Origin: Haloplanus sp. HW8-1
GTDB lineage: Archaea; Halobacteriota; Halobacteria; Halobacteriales; Haloferacaceae
Assembly: GCF_023703795.1 (NCBI RefSeq)
Contig: NZ_CP098518.1
Span: 1,426,001-1,490,000 of the forward strand
Length of the DNA: 64,000 nt
Reading direction: 5' to 3'
The translations under genes were made by a program, and so were the position numbers. Below, piece after piece: positions 50,471 through 59,100 of this stretch. How positions within the stretch are numbered: the stretch's first letter is position 1; each line of letters opens with the position of its first letter. The notes below the pieces were generated by a model. That model worked only from the letters and a program-made list of their open reading frames with translations. It was not told where the DNA came from and ran no database searches.

Positions 50471-51126
50471 GCCCCGACACCCCATCGGACCTGCTGACGT
50501 GTCACCCCGAGACGGCCTACTTCTGGGGCCACGTCGCCGGCGGCGGCGACGTTGGGACGGACGAACTCACCGTCCGGGCCCCGGACGAGGGGTGTGCGGA
50601 GCGCCTCGTCGCCGTCGCGGGCGGCGGCGACGTCGACCGGCGCCGGACCGAACGCCCCTACGCCCACGACACCTCGATCACCCGTGTCGAGGACGAGTAC
50701 CGCGTCACCGTGACCGGCGACGTGGCCGGGCGCGCGAGCGCCGCCTTCGGCCTCCCGATGGGCGACGAGCGCGGCGGCTATCGGTTCGACGCCCTGGCCG
50801 ACGCCGACCGACAGCTCCTCCGCGGGCTGCTCGAGAGCTGTGGGACGGTCTGTTTCAAGTCCTCGGGCACCGTCGGCATCTCCTTCGTCCACGACGACCG
50901 GACGCTCCTCGAAACCGTCGTGGGTCTCCTCGGGGACTGTCCAGTCGACGCGCCGACCGGCGAGATCGACGAGACGTCGTCGGGCGGATACTGGTTCGGC
51001 CTCGACGACGAGGCGGCCGGGCCGTTCGGACGCTGGGTGTACGACGGGAGCGAGGGGACGGGCCTGTACGCACCGACGCGCCGCCGGAAACTGCTGCGGA
51101 GTCTGGAGCGAGCCGAGAGCGAATGA
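50467..51126 (+). CDS. unassigned cobalamin-operon protein, LAGLIDADG-like fold suspected
   Basis: A 219-aa soluble protein with no recognised cobalamin activity. It reads as two related halves, each beginning with a helix motif like that of LAGLIDADG endonucleases: AYFWGHVAGGGDV (17-29) and QLLRGLLESCGTV (116-128). Each is followed by beta strands (ELTVRA; VGISFVHDDRTLLETVVGLL) and a strand-helix segment (YRVTVTGDVAGRASAAF; YWFGLDDEAAGPFGRWVYDG). The helix-ending acidic residues needed for DNA cleavage are absent (Gly and Cys instead), so nuclease activity is unlikely. It is fully coupled in the operon: 4-nt overlaps on both sides. The fold assignment is a judgement by eye. Confidence 0.6.
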   Translation: MSPDTPSDLLTCHPETAYFWGHVAGGGDVGTDELTVRAPDEGCAERLVAVAGGGDVDRRRTERPYAHDTSITRVEDEYRVTVTGDVAGRASAAFGLPMGDERGGYRFDALADADRQLLRGLLESCGTVCFKSSGTVGISFVHDDRTLLETVVGLLGDCPVDAPTGEIDETSSGGYWFGLDDEAAGPFGRWVYDGSEGTGLYAPTRRRKLLRSLERAESE

Positions 51127-52334
51127 CCGGGGAGACGCCGCTCGACGACGATGCCGTCCTCCTGGTCGGTCACGGCTCGCGCCGGGAGAAGTCGAACGAA
51201 CAGGTCCGCAGGCTCGCCGCGAAACTCGAAACCCGGCTCGAACTCCCGGTCGACGCGGCCTATCTAGAACTCGCGGAGCCGGCTATCGGCGAGGCCATCG
51301 ACACGCTCGCGCCCACCTGCCGGACGCTGACGGTCGTTCCGCTGTCGCTGTTCGGCGCGAGCCACGTCAAAAACGACGTGCCGCTCGCCATCCAGACCGC
51401 ACGCACCCGGCACAAGGACCTGACGATTCACTACGGCTCCCACCTCGGCGTCCACCCGTCGCTCGTCGACCTGCTCGACGACCGGGTGCGCGCCGTCGAA
51501 GCCGACCTCGGCGTCGACCGGGAGACGGCGGACGTGAGCGTCGTCGTCTGTGCCCGGGGGTCGAGCGACCCGGACTCGAACGCCGATGTCCACAAACTCG
51601 CCCGCCTCCTCTACGAGGGCCGCGAGTTCGACCGCGTCGACGCGTCGTTCATCGGCGTGACGTCGCCACGACTCGACGACACGCTCCACACCGTCACCAA
51701 GGACCGACCGGACGCGGTGGCGGTCGTCCCGTACATGCTCGGCGACGGGACGCTGACGGGGCGCATCGTGGACGGCACCGGGGCGTTCGACGACGAGTAT
51801 CCCTACGTCGACGCGGGCGCGGGAGACCCCCTGGGGACGGACGACCGCGTCGTCGACGTCCTCGCGGACCGCTGGAAGGCGGCGCGCTCCGACAGCGTCG
51901 AGATGTCCTGTGACACCTGCAAGTACAAGGTGGAACTCGCGGGCTACGAGGAGGATCAGGGGGGCGCGCGGGCCATGCTCCGCTCGCTCGTCCACCAGGC
52001 CGAACACGCCGACCGGGAGTCGGTCGACGACGACCCGCACGTCCACGACGCCCCCGAGAAACACGTCGCAGTCTGTACGAACCAGACCTGTGCCGCGAGC
52101 GGTGCGACCGCGGTCATCGAGGGGTTACGGCAGGGGGTCCGGGCAGCCGAGGACTGCGACGCCCGCGTCACCCGCACCTCCTGTCTCGGCCAGTGTGGCG
52201 ACGGCCCCATAGTCGCCGTCTACCCCGACGGCATCTGGTACGGCGGCGTCACGGCCGACGACACCGATCGCATCGTCTCGTCCCACCTCGATCGGGACCG
52301 CATCGTCTCCGACCTCGTACACCAGACACTATAA
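51123..52334 (+). CDS. cbiX: sirohydrochlorin cobaltochelatase CbiX fused to a [2Fe-2S] ferredoxin domain
   Basis: A 403-aa protein. The N-terminal ~260 residues are CbiX, the ATP-independent enzyme that inserts Co2+ into sirohydrochlorin: His17 in LLVGHGSRREKSNE and His81 in LSLFGASHVKNDVP are the metal-handling histidines, and a second, degenerate half follows (VVVCARGSSDPDSN). After a linker with CDTCKYK and an HVHDAPEKHVAV stretch, the last ~85 residues form a thioredoxin-like [2Fe-2S] ferredoxin with Cys318, Cys323, Cys354 and Cys358 (CTNQTC...CLGQC). The start overlaps the previous stop by 4 nt and the end overlaps the DUF3209 gene by 1 nt. Confidence 0.93.
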   Translation: MTGETPLDDDAVLLVGHGSRREKSNEQVRRLAAKLETRLELPVDAAYLELAEPAIGEAIDTLAPTCRTLTVVPLSLFGASHVKNDVPLAIQTARTRHKDLTIHYGSHLGVHPSLVDLLDDRVRAVEADLGVDRETADVSVVVCARGSSDPDSNADVHKLARLLYEGREFDRVDASFIGVTSPRLDDTLHTVTKDRPDAVAVVPYMLGDGTLTGRIVDGTGAFDDEYPYVDAGAGDPLGTDDRVVDVLADRWKAARSDSVEMSCDTCKYKVELAGYEEDQGGARAMLRSLVHQAEHADRESVDDDPHVHDAPEKHVAVCTNQTCAASGATAVIEGLRQGVRAAEDCDARVTRTSCLGQCGDGPIVAVYPDGIWYGGVTADDTDRIVSSHLDRDRIVSDLVHQTL

Positions 52335-52711
52335 TGGCTTGCGCAGAACTCGAAGCGCTACGACTCGCACTGATGAACCTGAACGGCACCGTCGACGAGA
52401 GTGTGCGGCAACACGCTGAAGCGGAGATCGGCGACGAACTGGAGGCGAACGGCCCGATCGCCGCCCTCGCGAACGCCACGACGCTGGACGAGATCCAGCG
52501 ACACCTCGACGCGGCACTGATCGACCTCGAGGAGGCGGCGATGGCGGCCGACCCCGACGACCCCGACGGAGCGTACCTCCGGGGGCGGGTCGTCGCCGTC
52601 CGGGACGCGAAGCGGACGGTCCGTCGGCTCCGTCGCCGGACCGACGACCTGCTCGACGACCTCGGCGAGGCTCACCACACCCTCCACGAGACGTTCCCGA
52701 CCGAGGAGTGA
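52334..52711 (+). CDS. DUF3209 protein of the cobalamin operon
   Basis: A 125-aa, mostly helical acidic protein that matches the DUF3209 family, found beside cobalamin genes; no activity is known. It starts CAELEALRLALMNLNG, contains a GPIAALANATTLDEIQRHLDAALIDLEEA core and ends with a long helix (VRRLRRRTDDLLDDLGEAHHTL). It has a single Cys (Cys3) and a His pair near the end. Coupled to cbiX (TAATG, 1-nt overlap) and to the next gene (4-nt overlap). Confidence 0.8.
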   Translation: MACAELEALRLALMNLNGTVDESVRQHAEAEIGDELEANGPIAALANATTLDEIQRHLDAALIDLEEAAMAADPDDPDGAYLRGRVVAVRDAKRTVRRLRRRTDDLLDDLGEAHHTLHETFPTEE

Positions 52712-53967
52712 CGACGGTACGGATGCTCACCGACGAACGGCGACGTCCGCTCGGCGACCTCGACCCCGCGGAGAGTCGTCACAACTGGGCCCGGTCGGCG
52801 GCGACCGTCGCCGACGGGACCGTCGTCGCCGGGGGCGTCGGCGGCCGCCTGACGGCCGAGCGACCGGACGCGACGCCGGCCGAACGGTGGTCCACCACCG
52901 CCGCCGACCCGTCGGCCATCGTCGACAGCTACGTCGTGTCGCTGGCGGCACGCGACGGCACACTCGTCGCCGGCGAGCGAGGCCCCGACGGCCACGTCGC
53001 CGCGCTCTCGGCGGCCACCGGCGACCGCCGATGGCGGTACGCGACGGCCGCGGATGTCGGAACGGCGACCACGGAGTCGCTCACCTTCCAGCCGTACGTC
53101 GTCGACGTGGCAGTCGGGGGGAGGACCGTCGCCGCCGCGAGACGGTACGACCGCGACGGCGAGAGCCGCGACTGGTCGAGCGTCGTCCTCGGCTTCGATC
53201 CCGACGGCGACGTTCGGTGGCGCTACCCCGCCCGTGCGGCACCGCTCGCACTCGACGCCCGCCACAGCCGCGTCGCCGTCGCGTACAACCGGTGTACGGA
53301 CGCCCACGCACACGGACTGGTCGTCCTCGATGCCGACACCGGCGCCCCCGTGATGAACTGGGACCCCGGTACCGAGGGTGACCGCCGCGTCGGGGACGTG
53401 GCGTTCCTCGGCGACGGCGTCGCCGTCGCGAGCCACGGCGACAAGCACGGCTACCTGCTCGACGCCGACGGCGGCGAACGCTGGCGCGTCGACCTCGCGA
53501 GCGAGCGACGCGTCGGCGGCGAGACGGTCTACGCCTACCCCACGCACGTCCGTGCCGCCGGCGACGCCGCCGTCTTCGTGACGGGCAACACCTACGCCGA
53601 GTCGACCCGCGACCCGGACGCACGCCACCCACGCGAGCACACGATCGCCGCCGTCGACGACGGCGACCTGACGTGGACGCACCCCGTCGGCGGCTTCGCC
53701 CGCGACGTCGCGGCCGACGGGTCGCTCGTCGCCGTCCCCTCGGCACAGCACTTCCGCGAGCGGCGGGCCGACACGCACGCCGTCCACCTCTTCGACGCCG
53801 ACCGGGGCCACCTCGACTCGCGGTCGATCCCCGGAATCGCTGCGGCCGTGGCACTCGACGGCGACACGCTCGCGGTCGTCGAGGAACCGGTCGAGTACCA
53901 CGACGAGGGCGTCACGCACGGCGCCTTCCGCCTGCACACGTGGCGGGTCGACGCCGACGAGCGCTGA
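52708..53967 (+). CDS. PQQ-like beta-propeller protein of the cobalamin operon
   Basis: A 419-aa cytoplasmic protein (no signal peptide) built from about seven repeats of the beta-propeller kind: VAALSAATGDRRWRYA, VLGFDPDGDVRWRYPA, GYLLDADGGERWRVDL and IAAVDDGDLTWTHPVGG, each with the Asp-Gly and Trp of PQQ/WD-type blades. No catalytic motif is recognised. The GTG start overlaps the DUF3209 stop by 4 nt, so it is translated with the operon. It may be a scaffold or sensor for pathway enzymes, but this is only inference. The stop faces chlID with 4 nt between. Confidence 0.75.
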   Translation: MTTVRMLTDERRRPLGDLDPAESRHNWARSAATVADGTVVAGGVGGRLTAERPDATPAERWSTTAADPSAIVDSYVVSLAARDGTLVAGERGPDGHVAALSAATGDRRWRYATAADVGTATTESLTFQPYVVDVAVGGRTVAAARRYDRDGESRDWSSVVLGFDPDGDVRWRYPARAAPLALDARHSRVAVAYNRCTDAHAHGLVVLDADTGAPVMNWDPGTEGDRRVGDVAFLGDGVAVASHGDKHGYLLDADGGERWRVDLASERRVGGETVYAYPTHVRAAGDAAVFVTGNTYAESTRDPDARHPREHTIAAVDDGDLTWTHPVGGFARDVAADGSLVAVPSAQHFRERRADTHAVHLFDADRGHLDSRSIPGIAAAVALDGDTLAVVEEPVEYHDEGVTHGAFRLHTWRVDADER

Positions 53968-53971
53968 CCGA

Positions 53972-56068
53972 CTACTCCTCGCCGGCGGTCGCCGCGGCGG
54001 CGGCCACCCGCTCGGCGGTCAGATCGTCGAGCGGGATCCGCAGTCCGCCGGTTTCGGTTTCGATGACGTCCGTCAGTCCGGTGCCGTCGTCCCCGGCGTC
54101 CACGAGGACGACCGACGCGTCGCCGGCCGCCAACCGACGTGCTGCGGCGCGTGTCGCCTCCGTCGGACTGCCGTCGGCCACGTTCGCGCGGCCGTCGGTC
54201 ACCACGACGACGAGACTCGCGTCCGCCTCGGCACGGGCGAGGAGTCGGTGGGCGGTGTCGAGTCCGTCGGGAAGCGGCGTCCGGTCGCCTGTGGGGAGGT
54301 CCTTCAGATGGCGGGCCGCGAGCGTGACGCTGTTCGTCGGCGGGAGAAGTACCTCGGCGTCGTCGCCCGCGACGGCGACGAACGCCACCTCGTCGCGCTG
54401 TTCGTAGGCGTCGCGGAGCAGCGCCATCACCGTGCCCTTGGCCTCGCGCATCGCCGGCCGCATCGACGCGCTGGCATCGACGACGAAGACGACGAGCGTC
54501 CGCGCGCTCCCGCTCCGGACCGACGTCCGCAGGTCGCGCTCCTCGATTCGCGTCCGGCCCTCGGCGACGGCGGCACGGACCGACGCCGCGGCGTCCACGT
54601 CGTCGTCCGGCGTCGCGCGCTCGGTTCGGACCCGTGACCCGCGGCCACCCTCGGACGCGCTGGCCCGCGATCCCTCGCCCGACGTGGCCGACTCCGCCGC
54701 CGGATCGTCGACGGGTGGTGGGCCGGCCTCGCCCACGTCGGCCCGGTTCCGGCCCGGGACGAGCGGAGTAGCGTCGGTGTCGGCGTCGCCGCCATCGGCG
54801 TCGCCGCCGTCGTCGCTATCCGAGCCCCCGTCGCCACTGTCGTCCCTCCCTCCTCCGGCCGACGACGGCGTCGGCCGCCCGGTCGGGGCGTCCGGGTCGT
54901 CGGCGTCGGCGTCGCTCCCTCCCTCATCGCTCGCGCCGTCCCCGTCGTGGGCGTCCTCGGGCTCTATCGTCCCGGCGTCGTCTCCGTCGTCGCCGTCATC
55001 TGTCCCGTCCCCCGCGTCGTCCGCCTCGTCACCGTCTTCATCGCCCTCGCCGCCGTCTCCGCCCCCCTCGAAGTGATCGTCGAGGACATCCTCCGGGTCC
55101 GGCGCGTCCTCGAAGGGGTGACCACGGAGTCGGTGGGGGAGCGCGAACGCGGCCGCCTCGCGGACGTCCGATTCGATCACCTTCGTCCGGCCGTCGAGGG
55201 CGGCGATGGTCACCGCGGCCCGCGCGGTGGCGATGTCCGCGCGGTGGCCGTCGACGCCGGCGTCCCGGCAGCATTCGGCGATGTCCCGCTTGAACTCGGT
55301 CGGAAGGGTCACCTCGTCGACGAGCCGACGGGCCGTCAGGAGTCGGTCGCGCAGGGCGTCGGTCTCGTCCTCGTACGCCGCCGCGAACGCCGCCGGGTCG
55401 TCGCCCCTGTCGAGCGCCCGGTCGACGACGGCGACCCGATCGTCGATCTCCCGACAGCCGGAGACCGTCGCCTGCAGCGCGAAGCGATCGCGGAGTTGGG
55501 GGCGGAGATCGCCCTCCTCGGGGTTCATGGTCCCGACGAGGGTGAAGTCGGCGGGGTGTTCGACGCTCACGCCGTCGCGTTCGACGTGGTTGACGCCGCT
55601 CGCCGCCGCATCCAGCAGGACGTCCACCAGATGGTCGTCGAGGAGGTTCACCTCGTCGACGTAGAGGATCCCCCGGTTCGCGCGGGCGAGGAGGCCGGGG
55701 TCGAACGTGGCGTCGCCGTCGAGGGCGTCGGTCACCGACAGCGTGCCGACCACGCGCTCGCGCGTCGCGCCCAGCGGGAGCGTCACGAGCGGCACGGGTC
55801 GCGTCTCCACGTCGAGGGTCGAACGGGACCGACACGACTCACACTGGCGTTCGGGATCGTCCGGCGGACAGCCGTACGGACAGTCCGCGACGGCGCGCTG
55901 TGCCGGCAACAGATCGGCCAGCGCGCGGACGGCGGTCGACTTGGCCGTCCCTCGCTCCCCGCAGACGAGCAGACCGTCGAGCGCGTCGTTCGCGGCGACG
56001 GCCAACAGCGCCCGCTTCAACTCCCCTTGCCCGACGATCGCCGGGAACGGTGTACGGCGACGCTCCAT
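53972..56068 (-). CDS. chelatase I/D-type subunit fusion (ChlI/ChlD-like)
   Basis: A 698-aa AAA+ chelatase motor that combines the two small subunits of CobN/BchH-type chelatases. The N-terminal AAA+ module has Walker A GERGTAKST (about 37-45), a four-Cys insertion (CPYGC and CESC, about 58-75), Walker B ILYVDEVNLLDD and TLVGTMNPEEGDLRPQL. A very acidic Gly/Asp linker (about 340-440) leads to a VWA domain with a MIDAS loop DASASM near residue 528. It is divergent from cobN across 49 nt and should energise late cobalt insertion by CobN. Confidence 0.9.
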   Translation of the reverse strand: MERRRTPFPAIVGQGELKRALLAVAANDALDGLLVCGERGTAKSTAVRALADLLPAQRAVADCPYGCPPDDPERQCESCRSRSTLDVETRPVPLVTLPLGATRERVVGTLSVTDALDGDATFDPGLLARANRGILYVDEVNLLDDHLVDVLLDAAASGVNHVERDGVSVEHPADFTLVGTMNPEEGDLRPQLRDRFALQATVSGCREIDDRVAVVDRALDRGDDPAAFAAAYEDETDALRDRLLTARRLVDEVTLPTEFKRDIAECCRDAGVDGHRADIATARAAVTIAALDGRTKVIESDVREAAAFALPHRLRGHPFEDAPDPEDVLDDHFEGGGDGGEGDEDGDEADDAGDGTDDGDDGDDAGTIEPEDAHDGDGASDEGGSDADADDPDAPTGRPTPSSAGGGRDDSGDGGSDSDDGGDADGGDADTDATPLVPGRNRADVGEAGPPPVDDPAAESATSGEGSRASASEGGRGSRVRTERATPDDDVDAAASVRAAVAEGRTRIEERDLRTSVRSGSARTLVVFVVDASASMRPAMREAKGTVMALLRDAYEQRDEVAFVAVAGDDAEVLLPPTNSVTLAARHLKDLPTGDRTPLPDGLDTAHRLLARAEADASLVVVVTDGRANVADGSPTEATRAAARRLAAGDASVVLVDAGDDGTGLTDVIETETGGLRIPLDDLTAERVAAAAATAGEE

Positions 56069-56076
56069 GTGAATAC

Positions 56077-56104
56077 GAAAGTTTACTTGTAGTACCGCAA
56101 TAAC
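56077..56104. promoter_or_regulatory. proposed cobalamin-regulon site between chlID and cobN
   Basis: GAAAGTTTACTTGTAG (56077-56092) is followed by GCAATAAC (56097-56104). The first block matches AAAGTTCACTTT of cbiT at 10 of 12 bases, and both sites continue into GTAG and GCAA. It is the only spacer between the divergent starts at 56068 and 56118, so it could control both. Confidence 0.5.
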
Positions 56105-56117
56105 GCTTTATCAACGC

Positions 56118-59100
56118 ATGCCGACGATCGGGCTCTACACGGCGACGGAGAACGAACTGGGGGCGGTACAGCAGGCCGCGGGGCGACTCGACGGGGTGGA
56201 CCTCGTGGTACGTTCGGAGGGGGACCTCGACGACGAAACCGACGTCGACGCCTTCGTCGACGACGTCGAGTCCGCGTCGGCCGTGGTGCTCTGGATGCAC
56301 GGCGCCGAGGAGAGCATGCCCGGCTACGACCACGCGGTCGATCGACTCGCGGCGGCGGGCGTCCCGCTCGTCGTCAAGTCGACGGGCGACGCGTTCGCGT
56401 TCGAGGACACCACCGTCATCGAGCGCGACCGGGACCGGGTGCACGAATACCTCGACGCCGGTGGTGTGGTGAACCTCGCGAACTGCTGTCGGTTCCTCGC
56501 GAGCGAGTACGGCGACGACGACGTCGACTACGACGACCCCGTCTCGCTGCCGACCGAGGGTGTCTATCATCCCGACCATCCAGGCGTCGAGTACGAGGAG
56601 TTGCTGGCGACTCACGATCCGGAGAAACCGACGGTCGGCGTCTGGTTCTACGAGTCCCACTGGACGCACGCGAACACGCGGTACGTCGACGCGCTCGTCC
56701 GGCGCCTCGAGGCGGCGGGCGCGAACGTCCTCCCCGCCTTTTGCAACCCGGCGACCGACGAGGCGGGTCAGGAGAACGCCGAGTGGGTCGCCCGCAACTG
56801 GTTCGCCGACGAGGACGGCCCGCTCGTCGACGCCGTGGTGGGTTCGTTCATGTTCTCGTTGTCGATGAGCGAGCGCGGCCGTAGCGCGAGCGACGAGGGC
56901 GAAGGGGCGGAGGACGTGTTCCTCACCGAACTCGGCGTTCCCGTCCTGCAGGCCATCACGACGATGCGGTCCCGGTCGCGCTACGAGGGAAGCGACACGG
57001 GCGTGATGGGGTTCGAACTCGCCCTGTCGGTCGCGCTCCCCGAGTTCGACGGCAACGTCATCACCCACCCCATCAGCGGCAAGGAACGGATGGACGACGA
57101 GGCGGGCATCGGCAGCGCGCCGAAACAGCATCTCCCGATCGACGACCGGATCGACCACGTCGCCCGACTGGCCGTCAACTGGGCGCGGCTTCGACACCTG
57201 CCGAACGCGGAGAAAGACGTCGCGGTCGTCCTCCACAACTACCCGCCGAGCGACGACGGCATCGGCACCGCGTTCGGCCTCGACAGCCCCGAGAGCACCG
57301 TCAACCTCCTCGACGAACTCGACGCGCGCGGCTACGCCGTCGACGGGCGCCCCGCCGACGGCGCGGCCCTCATCGACCGCCTCACCTCGCAGTTGACCCT
57401 CGACTCCCGGTGGGTCGCGCCCGAGGACGTCCGCGAGATGAGCGTCGACACCGTCTCGCCCGAGCAGTACGCCGCGTGGTTCGAGGAGGCCGACGATCGC
57501 TTTCGCGAGGCCGTCGTCGAGGAGTGGGGCGACCCGCCGGACCGACCCTTCGCCATCCCCGGCGTCGAGTACGGGAACGTCCTCGTGACCGTTCAGCCGC
57601 CCCGCGGGTTCGGGATGGACCCCTCGAAGGTCTATCACGACTCTGACCTCCAGCCACCGCACGACTACTACGCCTTCTACGCGTGGCTCCGCGAGGCGTT
57701 CGACGCGGACGCCGTCGTCCACCTCGGCACGCACGGGAGCCTGGAGTGGCTGCCGGGCAAGACCGTCGGCCTGAACGGCGCGAGCGCTCCCGATCAGTTA
57801 ATCGACGACCTGCCGAACGTCTACCCGTACATCATCAACAACCCCGGCGAGGGGACACAGGCCAAGCGGCGCTCCTACGCGGCGGTCGTGGACTACCTGA
57901 CGCCGGTCATGCGGTCGGCCGGCACCTACGACGAACTGGCCGAACTGGAGGAACTCGCCGACCGGTATCGCGAGGCCGGCATGGAGGACGCACGGACCGA
58001 CGACGGCGAACATCTCGAACGACTCCTCCGCGAGACGGTCGAGGAACTCGACCTCGCGGCCGAACTCGGCGTCGCCGGCACGGTCGACGAACCGGCCGAC
58101 GTGCGCGGTCCCGAGGCGGCCGGACCGACCCTCGCCGAGGGGGCCGTCGACGGCGACGAACTCGACGTCGACGAACTCGTCGAGCGGATTCACGAGTACC
58201 TCACCGACGTGAAGACGACGCAGATTCGCATGGGGCTGCACACGATGGGTGAACCGCCCGACGGCGACCGCCTCGTCGAGTATCTGGTGGCGCTCACCCG
58301 TCTGGAGAACCCGGGTGCGCCGAGCCTCCGGCGGGCCGTCGCCGGCGTCCTCGGGGTCGACTACGACCGGATGCGCTCCGAGCCGGGGGCCTACGACGAG
58401 CGACTCGGCATGACGCTCTCGGCGGCCGCCGACCACGTCCACGAGCGGTCCATCGAACTCGTCGAGGCGCTGGCGCGTCGTGGCTTCGACGTGCCGGAGT
58501 CGGAGACCGACGCCGGCCTCGACGACGAGGTGAACATGAACCTCCTCGTGGTCGACGTCGACCCCCTCGGCGACGCGCGGGCGAAGTCGGGCGCCCACGA
58601 CGCCCTCCGGGAGGTGCTCGCGTTCATCTGCGAGGAGGCGGCACCGCGGGTCGCCGGGGCGAGCGAGGAGATTCCGCGGACGGCGGAGGCGCTGAACGGC
58701 GAGTACGTGCCGCCGGGCGGGAGCGGGGCGCCGACGCGTGGCGGCGTCGACCTCCTGCCGACGGCACGGAACTTCTACACGCTCGATCCCCGGAAGGTCC
58801 CCGCCAGGACGGCGTGGGAGGTGGGGGCGGAGGTGGCCGACGGCGTCGCCGAACGCCACCGCGACGACCGGGGCGAGTACCCCGAGGAGGTCGGCGTCGT
58901 GGCGTGGGGGACGCCCACGGTTCGGACCCGCGGCGAGACGGTCGCGCAGGTACTCGCCCTGATGGGGGTCGAACCGGTGTGGACCGACGCCGGCCGGATC
59001 GACGGCGTGGAGCCGATCCCGCTCGACGAACTCGGACGGCCACGCATCGACGTGACGACGCGGGTGTCGGGGCTCTTTCGCGACGCCTTCCCGCAGGCCG

